Made by a program: the position numbers and the translations under genes
In this document: one piece after another, positions 8,766 through 17,311 of the stretch
Layout of the letters: each line of letters begins with the position of its first letter
How positions within the stretch are numbered: position 1 is the first letter of the stretch
NCBI RefSeq assembly: GCF_000430585.1
Contig: NZ_AUMH01000021.1
Coordinates: 1-55,258, forward strand
Direction of reading: 5' to 3'
DNA length: 55,258 nt
DNA from: Alicyclobacillus herbarius DSM 13609
GTDB lineage: Bacteria > Bacillota > Bacilli > Alicyclobacillales > Alicyclobacillaceae
Notes under the pieces: generated by a model
Database searches by the model: none
What the model saw: the letters and a program-made list of their open reading frames with translations, nothing else
What the model was told of the DNA's origin: nothing

Positions 8766-9555
8766 GCTTCTCCCTACCTTCCACATCGGCCGTCGCGGTC
8801 ACCCGCTCGATACAACCGAAACCTTGGCTGTTTTTACTTCCGATTCCAAGTTCGAGCGCCAGCGATAGTAACGACGGCGACCCGCTAAGTTCAAACCGGC
8901 CGGAAAAGCCCTGCACACTGATGCCTTTGTAAGTAACAACGGACTTTTGCATACGGCCGACCGGCGACACTTCAAACGGAAACGACTGTTCCGGAATATC
9001 TATAGGCATGCCTAAGAGGTCTCGCGCAATCCTCGACTTTTTGCGCATGTTCTCCTGTATAGCCTCCGCAAATGCGGACTCACGTGGATGGAAATACACC
9101 GTGTACTTGCGCCCATCCGGACGCAGCATCGTCGAATAAGCGGTCACGGGCGATAACGTGCGAACCGTCAGACGCGACTCAGTCACCGTGTTTGGCGTTG
9201 ACATCACGTCTGTCAATTCCAGCACCTCGCTGCCGATGCGCAATGTCCCATCGCGAACCAGTTGCTGATGAATGGCTTCGACGATTTCTTGAAGAGGAGA
9301 GAGGATGACCAGCCGAACCGGCCCGTGAAAGCGAATCCGTCCCTCGTTCCGCAGGATTTCATATTTGCCCAACAAGCGCGAAAACGTGAAGAAACGAAAG
9401 GACCGTTTCAACAACGTGTAACCGGTGTCATGCAGAAACGTCGAAAAATCCTCCGGAAGCATACGGTAGACGGCGGCTTGGACGAATTCGTTATACCGGA
9501 GCGGCACGGTGAATTCGTCACATCCCAACGGACGCAGCGTCAGCTGTAAGCGCAC
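8755..9555 (-). CDS. cas6: CRISPR RNA endoribonuclease Cas6
   Basis: Cas6 cuts the repeat RNA to make mature crRNAs. The 266-residue protein has two RAMP-type halves, an N-terminal segment with YNEFVQAAVYRML and a candidate catalytic His in FLHDTG, and the diagnostic C-terminal glycine-rich loop GIGSKNSQGFGC. It starts with GTG at 9555, the only usual start codon after an in-frame TGA, with AAGGTGGGTGA upstream. It is the first gene of the eight-gene cas operon. Confidence 0.95.
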   Translation of the reverse strand: MRLQLTLRPLGCDEFTVPLRYNEFVQAAVYRMLPEDFSTFLHDTGYTLLKRSFRFFTFSRLLGKYEILRNEGRIRFHGPVRLVILSPLQEIVEAIHQQLVRDGTLRIGSEVLELTDVMSTPNTVTESRLTVRTLSPVTAYSTMLRPDGRKYTVYFHPRESAFAEAIQENMRKKSRIARDLLGMPIDIPEQSFPFEVSPVGRMQKSVVTYKGISVQGFSGRFELSGSPSLLSLALELGIGSKNSQGFGCIERVTATADVEGREKRAY

Positions 9556-9882
9556 ACACGTTCACCCACCTTCCGTTTGCCCTTTTTCGTTGTTGAGCCC
9601 GAATGCTGGTCAATCCCACTGAGAAATTGCACATTGGCGTCCAATTCCATAGACGCTACAATCATACCAAAACTTAGCGTCATGTCCCTTGCGATAAAAG
9701 ATTAAGGCGGGAGGGTGACAGAGCGCGTCACCGAACACATGTTCGTCCAAAATCGACCAGGGAGCAACCGCCACCACCGCCCCGATTTTCCACTCGACGC
9801 GTATATATGGAGAGGATATTGGCCTTCTTCTCGGTTGACGTATACTAGAATTACCCGTATCCAGTGAAGGGAGAACACGGAC
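9556..9882. promoter_or_regulatory. Divergent intergenic region between the cas operon and the cation transporter
   Basis: No gene is supported here. On the minus strand an extended -10 (TGGTATGAT, 9661-9669) about 105 nt before cas6 is the best candidate for the cas promoter; no good -35 accompanies it. On the plus strand a -35-like TTGGCC (9819-9824) and -10 TATACT (9841-9846) with a 16-bp spacer could serve the transporter at 9883. A second -35-like TTGACG starts at 9835. The short palindrome GGTGAC/GTCACC near 9714-9735 is unexplained. Confidence 0.45.
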
Positions 9883-10530
9883 ATGCTTTCTCATGCTGCG
9901 TCTGTCAAAAAGGGCGTGACTATTGAAGCACTGTCCATCCTTTGGATGATTATCGAAGCCGGTGTTGCTATCGGCGCTGGACTCCTTGCCCATTCCTTGG
10001 CTCTGGTGGCCTTCGGAGTGGACAGCATTATCGAGCTGATTGCCGGGGCGGTCTTGTTATGGCGACTGACCCTTGAGGCAGGCGGAGCCAGCCTCGAACG
10101 GGTGGAACGGGCGGAGAAGGCGTCATCTTGGGTAGTCGGAATCGCCTTGCTGTTGCTGGCGATATACATCCTCATTGCGTCGGTTGACAAACTTTGGACC
10201 CATCAAGGGGCTGAATCCAGCTACTTGGGCATTGGCTTGGCCATCGTCTCGGGTATCCTCATGCCGTATTTGTCATGGGCTAAAAAACGCATCGGGCGTG
10301 AAATTGGCAGCAAAGCGCTGCGAGCAGATGGATCTTGCAGCATTGTCTGTGCCTACATGGCTTGGACCGTTCTCCTCGGTGTCGTCTTGACCGCTTTGTT
10401 CGGTTGGTGGTGGATTGATTCCATCGCCGCACTGGCGTTGGTCTACTTTGTCGTTAAAGAGGGATGGGAAGCCATTCAGGAGGCGCGGGGCAAAGAGGAT
10501 GCGTGTGGGTGCGGATGCGGTCACGATTGA
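9883..10530 (+). CDS. Cation diffusion facilitator-like transporter with Cys-rich tail
   Basis: A 215-residue integral membrane protein with about five to six hydrophobic segments. The segment HSLALVAFGVDSIIEL and the later RADGSCSIVCAYMAWTVLLG correspond to the two metal-site helices of cation diffusion facilitators, so it probably exports a divalent or heavy metal cation. It lacks the usual large C-terminal cytoplasmic domain and instead ends in CGCGCGHD, a likely metal-binding tail. Start ATG 9883 follows GAAGGGAG. The fluoride module follows on the same strand after 120 bases. The substrate is unknown. Confidence 0.8.
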   Translation: MLSHAASVKKGVTIEALSILWMIIEAGVAIGAGLLAHSLALVAFGVDSIIELIAGAVLLWRLTLEAGGASLERVERAEKASSWVVGIALLLLAIYILIASVDKLWTHQGAESSYLGIGLAIVSGILMPYLSWAKKRIGREIGSKALRADGSCSIVCAYMAWTVLLGVVLTALFGWWWIDSIAALALVYFVVKEGWEAIQEARGKEDACGCGCGHD

Positions 10531-10649
10531 ATCAATGACCACGCCCTCACTCCACGCGCCTCACTCCATCGGAAACGCGCCGCCATGATGCGACGGGTCA
10601 AACGCCGTCACTCATCGTCGGATGAGTCATATACTGAAACCAAACGGAA

Positions 10650-10729
10650 TCATCGGTGATGGAGCTCACCGCAAAATCCGACGAGGATGATGGCTCCTGT
10701 GAATGGCAGATGTTCACAGGAGCCTTTTT
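10650..10729 (+). ncRNA. Fluoride riboswitch 1 (crcB motif) with terminator
   Basis: The aptamer contains the conserved GGTGATGGAGCTCACC (10655-10670) and GATGATGGCTCCT (10686-10698) of fluoride riboswitches. It runs into a perfect 12-bp terminator stem (GGCTCCTGTGAA 10692-10703 with 10713-10724) followed by five T. Aptamer and terminator share GGCTCCT, so fluoride binding would prevent termination. A TATACT box sits at 10630-10635. No gene follows before the second riboswitch. Confidence 0.93.
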
Positions 10730-10784
10730 GATTTTCACATAACTGTGCATGTGTGCGGCACTAGCCCATATACTGTAACTGTGT

Positions 10785-10869
10785 ATGGGGTGATGGAGCT
10801 CACCATCAACCGCCTGTGAAGGCTAATGGCTCCTACGGATGGAGTTTGTCTGTCCGTAGGAGCCTTTTT
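10785..10869 (+). ncRNA. Fluoride riboswitch 2 (crcB motif) with terminator
   Basis: A second, different copy: GGGGTGATGGAGCTCACC (10787-10804), the CATCAACCGCC segment and GCTAATGGCTCCTAC (10822-10836), then a perfect 12-bp terminator stem (10828-10839 with 10853-10864) and five T. Its own TATACT box lies at 10769-10774, in the same CATATACTG context as the box of riboswitch 1. It ends 28 bases before crcB1 and should switch on both crcB genes when fluoride is present. Confidence 0.95.
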
Positions 10870-10897
10870 GATTTTTCCAGGAAGGGAGAGAACACAG

Positions 10898-11308
10898 ATG
10901 AACATCCTGGCCATTGCCGTCTTTGGGGCGATTGGAGGTCTAAGTCGTCTAGTCCTGGAGAATGTCATCCAAACATCGAATGGCTTTCCTCTATCCACGC
11001 TGCTCATCAATGTGAGTGGCTCATTGGCGCTCGGTTTTTTCCTCGTGATGGCAGACAAGAAAGAGCTCAAAGAATGGCTGAAGCTCGGAATTGGCGTGGG
11101 GTTCATCGGAGCCTTCACGACGTTCTCCACGTTTTCGATGGATATCATTCAACTCTTTCATACGAGTCTCGCGTTGACCGTAATCTACATGGCGGCCACC
11201 ATTTCGGGCGGGATCCTTTGTGCGTTCGTCGGTGAGCGGTTGGCAGACTGGTTGTTTGGAGCTAAAGCTGTCTCCGAACCAACCGAGACCGGGGAGGTGT
11301 ATCCATGA
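10898..11308 (+). CDS. crcB1: Fluoride channel subunit CrcB/Fluc (first copy)
   Basis: Fluc proteins are small four-helix membrane channels that let cytoplasmic fluoride leak out. The 136-residue protein has GAIGGLSR near the N terminus, the pore-lining NVSGS, and the signature GFIGAFTTFSTFS. ATG 10898 follows GGAAGGGAG; the longer frame from 10826 would read through the riboswitch. It overlaps the second crcB by four bases (ATGA). Paired genes of this kind often make hetero-oligomeric channels in Bacillales. Confidence 0.96.
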   Translation: MNILAIAVFGAIGGLSRLVLENVIQTSNGFPLSTLLINVSGSLALGFFLVMADKKELKEWLKLGIGVGFIGAFTTFSTFSMDIIQLFHTSLALTVIYMAATISGGILCAFVGERLADWLFGAKAVSEPTETGEVYP

Positions 11309-11667
11309 CCCTGACGACCGGGGTAGTTGTCTGCGCCGGGGCGACGGTGGGATCCGTACTCCGATATAGCATTGGGCAGCGGATTGCCAAAGTTGCCCGC
11401 TCCGACTTTCCATGGGGGACTTGGGTCATCAATGTGACAGGCGCCTTGTTGCTGGGTCTCTTTTTTCGAGAGTTGAGGCCGGGCCAACAGGACCTTAACT
11501 GGTGGGTGTTCCTCGGCACAGGCTTCTGCGGCGGATTCACGACCTTTTCCACCCTATCTGTGGAGACCCTTCGCTTGATGCGTCTGAACAAGCGGTTGGC
11601 GGCTGTATACGTGTTCAGTTCGCTCGGTCTCGGGTGTCTACTCAGCTGGACAGCTTCAGTTAGCTGA
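11305..11667 (+). CDS. crcB2: Fluoride channel subunit CrcB/Fluc (second copy)
   Basis: A 120-residue Fluc homologue with GATVGSVLRY, the pore motif NVTGA and GFCGGFTTFSTLS. It starts inside the stop of crcB1 (ATGA), so the two are translationally coupled, and the GGGGAGG site sits in the end of crcB1. The two copies clearly differ in sequence, which favours a heterodimeric antiparallel channel over simple gene dosage. Both depend on the riboswitches upstream. Confidence 0.96.
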   Translation: MTLTTGVVVCAGATVGSVLRYSIGQRIAKVARSDFPWGTWVINVTGALLLGLFFRELRPGQQDLNWWVFLGTGFCGGFTTFSTLSVETLRLMRLNKRLAAVYVFSSLGLGCLLSWTASVS

Positions 11668-11724
11668 ACGTCTCGCCTCCATGATACACTGTAATCTAAG
11701 ATACCGAAGGACAAGGAGTTCTCG

Positions 11725-12546
11725 ATGAAGCCATTTCTGAAGTGGGCCGGTGGAAAACACCGGATTGTTGAACGGATACGTGCACGTCTGCCGCAAGGAA
11801 AACGACTCATAGAGCCGTTTGTGGGCTCGGGAGCCGTGTTCCTAAACACAGACTTTGAGGAATATGTGTTGGCCGATATCAATCCGGACCTCATTCAGGT
11901 CTACGCAACTCTGAAACAGCATGGACAGGACTTCATATCCTATTGCAAAAAACTGTTCACCGATGCGAACAACACCCCTGAGCGCTACTACGAACTACGA
12001 TCCGAGTTTAACGAAACTCAAGACCCGTGGCGCAAGTCTGCCCTGTTTGTCTACCTGAACCGGCATGGATACAACGGGCTGTGCAGGTATAACTCGAGTG
12101 GGGGATTTAACGTTCCATTCGGCCGCTACAAGCGACCCTATTTCCCCGAGCAGGAGATGAAGTTTTTTTCTCAGAAGCTGCAGATGGCCACCCTGCAATG
12201 CGCTGATTTCCGGCAGGTAATGGAAGAAGCCGTCGTCGGAGACGTCATCTATTGCGATCCGCCCTACGTTCCGCTCTCGGCGACATCTAATTTCACAGAC
12301 TACGCCGCCGACGGGTTCACAACCCATGATCAGGCTGACTTGGCGCGCTTGGCCACCCAACTCGGTGAGCGTGGTATCCCGGTTCTCATCTCCAATCACG
12401 CGACCGAATTCACGACCGCCGCGTATGCGGCTGCCGAAGTCGAGCACTTCCCCGTACGCCGCACCATCAGCTGCGACGGCGCAAACCGGGGCATGGTCAC
12501 AGAAGTGTTGGCTTTGTTTGGTTCCGCCTCCCGAGAGATAATGTAG
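11725..12546 (+). CDS. dam: Dam-type DNA adenine-N6 methyltransferase
   Basis: A 273-residue class D12 methylase that transfers a methyl group from S-adenosylmethionine to adenine N6 in duplex DNA. The N-terminal FLKWAGGK, motif I EPFVGSG (31-36), the substrate-recognition GFNVPFGRYKRP region and catalytic DPPY (178-181) are present in the alpha-class order. AAGGAG lies shortly before ATG 11725. No restriction enzyme gene is adjacent, so it appears to be an orphan. GATC specificity is likely for the family but not shown here. Confidence 0.93.
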   Translation: MKPFLKWAGGKHRIVERIRARLPQGKRLIEPFVGSGAVFLNTDFEEYVLADINPDLIQVYATLKQHGQDFISYCKKLFTDANNTPERYYELRSEFNETQDPWRKSALFVYLNRHGYNGLCRYNSSGGFNVPFGRYKRPYFPEQEMKFFSQKLQMATLQCADFRQVMEEAVVGDVIYCDPPYVPLSATSNFTDYAADGFTTHDQADLARLATQLGERGIPVLISNHATEFTTAAYAAAEVEHFPVRRTISCDGANRGMVTEVLALFGSASREIM

Positions 12547-12763
12547 AAGAAACGAACAGGTGGTTGTTCCAGAATCGAAAGGCTCCCTCGCGTCTCATGC
12601 CCCTGTGGGAACACAGACGTATGAGAAACACCTCCACCTGCTCACAAAACTCTTTAGCAATTTTTCAAAGCCGAGTGTAGTTTCTCTACTGCATCAGCAT
12701 GAATAGCGTCACCGTGGCGTTCTTTTTTGTGGTAGACTGTACATACTTGGAGGGGGGAACGGG

Positions 12764-13186
12764 ATGGACGAAGCAACGAGGCAATACCTTGACCAAGCGT
12801 TCGCGAAACAAGACGAGCGTATGAACGAAATGTTCGCGAAGCAAGACGAGCGTATGAACGAGATGTTTACGAAGCAGGACGAACGTATCGACGAGATGTT
12901 CGCAAAACAAAACGAGCGTATGAACGAAATGTTTGCGAAGCAGGACAAACGCATCGACGAGATGTTCGCAAAACAGAACAAACGCATCGAAGACATGCTT
13001 GCAAGGTTCGCTCGTGACATTCTTCAGCACGTAGACAAGCGCCTACAGGACATGGATAACCGAATGGAAGCGGGATTCACGGACTTACGACGCCAGATTA
13101 GGGGACTGAAGTCGGAACAAACCTACATGAAAGCTCGGATCTTCGACATCGAACGTGCCCTAGACGAAAAGAGCGAACGGGCGTAA
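12764..13186 (+). CDS. Small coiled-coil protein built of six 11-residue repeats
   Basis: A 140-residue, highly charged protein that I do not recognise as a named family. After a 12-residue lead it consists of six tandem hendecads of consensus F-A-K-Q-D-E-R-M-N-E-M (residues 13-78), then about 60 residues also predicted to coil (heptad-like LARFARDILQHVDKRLQDMDNRME). There is no signal peptide or membrane segment. An 11-residue period favours a slightly right-handed or straight coiled coil, likely oligomeric. ATG 12764 follows GGAGGGGGG. It lies 217 bases downstream of the methylase on the same strand; a functional link is unproven. Confidence 0.8.
   Translation: MDEATRQYLDQAFAKQDERMNEMFAKQDERMNEMFTKQDERIDEMFAKQNERMNEMFAKQDKRIDEMFAKQNKRIEDMLARFARDILQHVDKRLQDMDNRMEAGFTDLRRQIRGLKSEQTYMKARIFDIERALDEKSERA
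12800..12997 (+). repeat. Six tandem 33-bp coding repeats
   Basis: Direct repeats begin at 12800, 12833, 12866, 12899, 12932 and 12965, each encoding one 11-residue unit. Copies 1 and 2 differ at only two positions; copies 3 and 5, and 4 and 6, resemble each other, suggesting a 66-bp duplication on top of the 33-bp one. Copy number is likely to vary among strains. Confidence 0.9.
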
Positions 13187-13466
13187 CCGTCAACTTGTAC
13201 TCGCAACTCTACCCACCTTTTACGTTCTTCTATCGTAAAAATAGCCACATGCGTGCATTTTTATCTTGCTGATGGTGGCCTGCCCCAGCAGGCATGGAAT
13301 CTAATTTCGCCCTCAATTTGTAACCGTCAAACCAGACACGCATTCAACTTCATCGGGTACACTGCCGAACTTCTTGGCAAGAAAACCCCACCACATTTCG
13401 CGGCGGGGCTGATTCGTATGGGGCTATTTCCTAGTGAAGGCGCCGTATCGTACCATACCGTTCGAA

Positions 13467-15404
13467 CTACGCTTCGCGAATCCAGACCGTCATCTCGCCG
13501 GGCTCGCGGTTGGCCCAAGCGTAATACGGGATAGCGCGCAGTTGCGTCTGAATCCGCCCCGTAGGCGCATACGAGTACAGGGCATCCGTCGCCGGAGCGT
13601 CACTGCGATAACCCACCGCCTTCAGGGTGACCACACCGCCGAGAAGATCCGGCTGGTACTCTGCGGTGACCTCCGACCCCCGCGGTAGCGTGATGTCGCG
13701 CAGGTTTGCGCCGTTGTCCGCCTCCTCCAGGCAATACACGATGGGCCCGTACTGTAGCGCCACCCGGCCGGCGTCTTCACGCAGCTCCGGATGCGGAAAG
13801 ATGCGCAGGGGCTGCATGGGCAACTCCAGTTCTACCACGTCGCCCGGCGTCCAAGTCCGGCTCAGATGCGCGTAGCCGTCCCGCATGGTAGTCGCCAGGT
13901 CCACCACTTCTCCGTTTACACGTACCGCCGGATTCGCACACCACCCCGGCAGACGTAGCGCCAGCGTGAACGCGGCCGGATCGTCCATTTGGATGGTGAA
14001 GCGAACACGCCCCTGCCACGGCAGCTCCGACTCCTGTTTCACGGTCACCGATTGTCCGGCTAGCTCCGCGGTCACGGTCGATCCGATGTATAAATGGGCA
14101 TACAGGGTGTCCTTCGCGGCGTCGGTGGTATAGACGTACTGCCCCAAAGAAGCGATAAGACGAGCGATGTTGGGCGGACAGCAGGCGCACCCAAACCAGC
14201 CCTGCCGCTCGCGCTTGACGCTGTGCATATCCGCACGGTAGTCGCAGGCCGCGGGCCAAACCTCGAGCGGGTTGACGTAGAAATAGCGCCGGCCGTCCAG
14301 GGACATGCCGGATAGGACGCCGTTGAACAGCGCCCGTTCCATCACATCAGCGTACTCGCGCCGTGGATCGGCCTGGAGCATGCGCTGGGCAAAGAACACC
14401 AACCCGATGGCCGCGCACGTCTCGGTGTAGGCCGTGTCGTTCGGGAGGTCGTAATCCTTCGTGAACGCCTCTCCGTTATCCGCGGACGATCCGATGCCCC
14501 CTGTCACATACAGCTTCTTCTGTACAACGCTCTGCCAGAGCCGGCGGCAGGCCGCTAGCAGCGATTCATCCCCCGTCTCCATAGCCACGTCCGCCACCGC
14601 CGTGTAGAAGTACATCGCCCGCACCGCGTGGCCGATGGCTTCTGTCTGCTCTCGGATGGGCAGGTGTGATTGCGAGTACTCGAATCCAAAACGAAACGGC
14701 TCTGTCTCGCCCCGCTTTTCCGCCTCGATTTGGAAATAGTGCGGCTGCTGGCCGCGTTCCTCGACAAAATACAGGGCCAGGTCCAGGTACTTCTTCTCAC
14801 CGGTGGTGCGGTACAGCTTGACCAGCGCCAGCTCGATTTCCTCGTGGCCTGGGTAGCCAGGAATCTGTCCTGGCCCATGGCCGAACACTTGATGGATGTA
14901 ATCGGCAAACCGGCAGGCAATATCGAGCAGCGCACGTTTCCCCGTCGCCTCGTAGTACGCTACCGCCGCCTCAATAAGGTGACCCGCGCAGTACAGCTCG
15001 TGGTCATCGCGCAAATTGGTCCACCGCTTGTCGGGCTTGGTTAGGGTATAGTGCGTGTTCAGGTAGCCGTCCGGTTGCTGCGCCCGGGCGAGCAGATCGA
15101 TGACCTCGTCCGCTTTGCGTTCCAGCTCCTGGTCCCGCTCGTTAGCCAGCGTATGGCCAACCGCCTCCAGCCACTTGTACAAGTCGCTGTCCTGGAACAC
15201 CATCCCGTAATACTCGCCCTCCGCCTCGCCGGCGACGATACGGAAGTTCTCGATAGTGTGGCTGGGTTCCACGCCCGGCACCTGGTCATTGAGGGCTTGC
15301 CACTGATACGGAATCACGACATCCCGAACAAGCTTTTGCTTGGGGGACCAGAACGGATCGTGAATGCGGACGGAAACGGGGGTGTGGGTCTTCACGTCTG
15401 TCAT
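13467..15404 (-). CDS. GH127 beta-L-arabinofuranosidase
   Basis: A 645-residue glycoside hydrolase family 127 (DUF1680) enzyme that removes beta-L-arabinofuranose from arabino-oligosaccharides. It has the N-terminal (alpha/alpha)6 barrel and C-terminal beta-sandwich domains. The zinc/nucleophile cysteine cluster is visible as C406-A-C408-C409 in WFGCACCPPN, matching the CCPPN motif of characterised GH127 enzymes. No signal peptide, so it acts on imported sugars. ATG 15404 follows AGGAGGCG. It is the last gene of the araNPQ transport unit, 47 bases after the second permease. Confidence 0.92.
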   Translation of the reverse strand: MTDVKTHTPVSVRIHDPFWSPKQKLVRDVVIPYQWQALNDQVPGVEPSHTIENFRIVAGEAEGEYYGMVFQDSDLYKWLEAVGHTLANERDQELERKADEVIDLLARAQQPDGYLNTHYTLTKPDKRWTNLRDDHELYCAGHLIEAAVAYYEATGKRALLDIACRFADYIHQVFGHGPGQIPGYPGHEEIELALVKLYRTTGEKKYLDLALYFVEERGQQPHYFQIEAEKRGETEPFRFGFEYSQSHLPIREQTEAIGHAVRAMYFYTAVADVAMETGDESLLAACRRLWQSVVQKKLYVTGGIGSSADNGEAFTKDYDLPNDTAYTETCAAIGLVFFAQRMLQADPRREYADVMERALFNGVLSGMSLDGRRYFYVNPLEVWPAACDYRADMHSVKRERQGWFGCACCPPNIARLIASLGQYVYTTDAAKDTLYAHLYIGSTVTAELAGQSVTVKQESELPWQGRVRFTIQMDDPAAFTLALRLPGWCANPAVRVNGEVVDLATTMRDGYAHLSRTWTPGDVVELELPMQPLRIFPHPELREDAGRVALQYGPIVYCLEEADNGANLRDITLPRGSEVTAEYQPDLLGGVVTLKAVGYRSDAPATDALYSYAPTGRIQTQLRAIPYYAWANREPGEMTVWIREA

Positions 15405-15451
15405 GTTTTCGCCTCCTGGCCAAGAATCCAAGGTCAACTAGTTTGCAATCG

Positions 15452-16264
15452 TTAGCCCTTTACGGAACCACTGGTCATGCCTGCAGTAATGTAACGCTGC
15501 GAAACCAAGAGTAGGAACGCTGCCGGAATCGAGGCCAAGACGGCGGCGGCCATCATCTCGTTCCAAGATTGACTGTACTGACTGATATACGAGTATAGGC
15601 TTACGGTAATCGGTTGGATGGAGTTTTCCGTCATCATCGTGACTGCGAACAAGAAGTCACCCCACCCAAACAGGAACGCAAACAGGCCTGCGGTGATTAA
15701 CGCAGATTTACTGATGGGCAGAATTACGTTGGCAAAGGTACGTATCTCGCCTGCCCCGTCCACCAAAGCCGCTTCCGAGATATCCTTTGGAATGGATTCC
15801 ATAAAGGCCCGGAGAATCAGGATATTGAACGGAATACAGAACGAGCAATCGGCCAGGATGAGACCGAAGTAGTTGTTCAACAAACCAACCTTGTTGAACA
15901 GAATAAAGAGCGCGTTGGCCAGCGAGACACCCGGGATCATCTGCGAAATCAACAAGCCGACAATCAAGATGCTTGCTCCACGCAGACGAAAGTGGGTAAT
16001 CGCGTAAGCCGCCGGTGCTGCGACGAAAAGAGAGAGCAGGGTTGTTCCCCCGGCAACGATTAAGCTCGTCAGGAGATGCGGCAACTGTGTCGTAAACACG
16101 TGCGCATAAGTAAGGAATTTCGGCGTTGGCGGGAAGAAATACGGCGGGTCATGGAAAATCTGTTCATTGGTCTCTAAGGACGAAATAATCGTCCAATAGA
16201 GAGGGAACAACATGACCGCAGTCACCAACAGAGCCAGAATGGTCAGGTGAATCTTTTTCTTCAT
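15452..16264 (-). CDS. araQ: ABC sugar transporter permease (AraQ/MalG type)
   Basis: The second membrane subunit of a carbohydrate importer, about 270 residues with six transmembrane helices. The cytoplasmic EAA loop that contacts the ATPase reads EAALVDGAGEIRTFANVILP. The ATG at 16264 is preceded by an in-frame TTG at 16267; the GGAGGTG site is better spaced for the TTG, so either could be used. Adjacent arabinose genes suggest arabino-oligosaccharides as substrate, as for AraNPQ of Bacillus subtilis. Confidence 0.9.
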   Translation of the reverse strand: MKKKIHLTILALLVTAVMLFPLYWTIISSLETNEQIFHDPPYFFPPTPKFLTYAHVFTTQLPHLLTSLIVAGGTTLLSLFVAAPAAYAITHFRLRGASILIVGLLISQMIPGVSLANALFILFNKVGLLNNYFGLILADCSFCIPFNILILRAFMESIPKDISEAALVDGAGEIRTFANVILPISKSALITAGLFAFLFGWGDFLFAVTMMTENSIQPITVSLYSYISQYSQSWNEMMAAAVLASIPAAFLLLVSQRYITAGMTSGSVKG

Positions 16265-16269
16265 CAACC

Positions 16270-17223
16270 TCAGTTCACCTCCGACTGGCGCGTGGCCCGC
16301 ATGTAGATAAAGCAGAAAATCAAGGAAATGGCTATCATGATGTTCCCGACGGCAGCACCCTGACCAAACTGCATGTTCTGGAAGGAGAGGTCATACGACC
16401 AGGTAGACAGAATCTGAGACGCATTCGCAGGACCGCCGCCCGTCAACACCATAATCACGTCAAACACCTTCAACGTGTAAATCAGCCCCAGCATGAGGAC
16501 AATCGCGATGACCGATTTCAAGGATGGAATCGTGATGCGCCAAAACTGTTGCCATTTATTACACCCGTCGAGAGCTGCTGCTTCATAGAGCTCTTCCGGG
16601 ATGTTTTGCAAACCGCTGTGGTAGAGCACCATATTAAAGGGAATGCCAACCCAAATGTTGGTGATGATCACCGATATCAACGCCAGATTCGGCGACACAA
16701 GCCAGCCTAACGGAGAATGTATGATGTGCAGGTGCATTAGTACTGCGTTCAGCACCCCATGGTTTTGATCGAAGATCCATTTAAAGGCGGTTCCAGACAC
16801 GATGAGTGGTAACAACCACGGAATCAACATGAGCGTGCGCAAGAGGCGGCTCAATGGAAACTTTCGATTGAACAGTAGGGCTAATGCCATACCAATGATC
16901 GACTGAAAGACGATGGAGCCGACAACGAACTCAATCGTGTTAATGAGCGTTTTGCCCATCACAGGCATATGAAAGAGCTGAACATAGTTTTGAAACCCGA
17001 TAAAGGGCGCATCTCCGTTAATCGAAGCTGCAGTGTAATTCTTAAAGCTCATCACGAGGTTGTAAATGACCGGCACGAGAAAGATGCCAAGCAGATAGAC
17101 AACAGCCGGAAGCAAGAACAAGAGACGTATTCCAGTGTTTCTTCTTATCTTCCGTGCTCGTGTCCGATCCGCAGTCCGAACCTCACTCGTCGACGCCGCG
17201 CCCCCGTATCGCAATGTGGACAT
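16270..17223 (-). CDS. araP: ABC sugar transporter permease (AraP/MalF type)
   Basis: A 317-residue permease with a charged cytoplasmic N terminus (about 30 residues), six membrane segments and the EAA loop EAAALDGCNKWQQFWRITIP. It lies just ahead of araQ. No ATPase gene is encoded in this region; AraNPQ-type importers usually share the multitask ATPase MsmX encoded elsewhere, and I infer the same here. ATG 17223 is preceded by AAGGTGACCC. Confidence 0.9.
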   Translation of the reverse strand: MSTLRYGGAASTSEVRTADRTRARKIRRNTGIRLLFLLPAVVYLLGIFLVPVIYNLVMSFKNYTAASINGDAPFIGFQNYVQLFHMPVMGKTLINTIEFVVGSIVFQSIIGMALALLFNRKFPLSRLLRTLMLIPWLLPLIVSGTAFKWIFDQNHGVLNAVLMHLHIIHSPLGWLVSPNLALISVIITNIWVGIPFNMVLYHSGLQNIPEELYEAAALDGCNKWQQFWRITIPSLKSVIAIVLMLGLIYTLKVFDVIMVLTGGGPANASQILSTWSYDLSFQNMQFGQGAAVGNIMIAISLIFCFIYMRATRQSEVN

Positions 17224-17265
17224 CGGGTCACCTTCTTTTAGCAGTAGAATTCAATCGTTATCCAG

Positions 17266-17295
17266 GGATCACCCGCAGCCTTGCCCGGGTGATCC
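17266..17295 (-). other. Intercistronic stem-loop between araN and araP
   Basis: A perfect 10-bp stem (GGATCACCCG 17266-17275 with 17286-17295) lies between the binding-protein and permease genes, without a T run. Stem-loops here commonly protect the upstream message and keep binding-protein levels above permease levels; that role is inferred. Confidence 0.6.
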
Positions 17296-17311
17296 TCCGG
17301 CAGGGGTTTAA

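Noticed and set aside
9610-9993. Minus-strand frame of 127 codons between cas6 and the transporter
   Set aside because: It overlaps the start of the CDF-like gene in antisense, lacks a ribosome site and has no recognisable domain.
12547-12680. Long-range CAGGTGG/CCACCTG pairing with an inner CTGTG/CACAG hairpin as a possible small RNA
   Set aside because: No promoter or T-run terminator could be tied to it; it could equally be a weak terminator after dam.
13253-13534. Plus-strand frame of 93 codons between the coiled-coil gene and GH127
   Set aside because: It overlaps the GH127 3' end, has no ribosome site and no recognised similarity; 13187-13466 is treated as intergenic.
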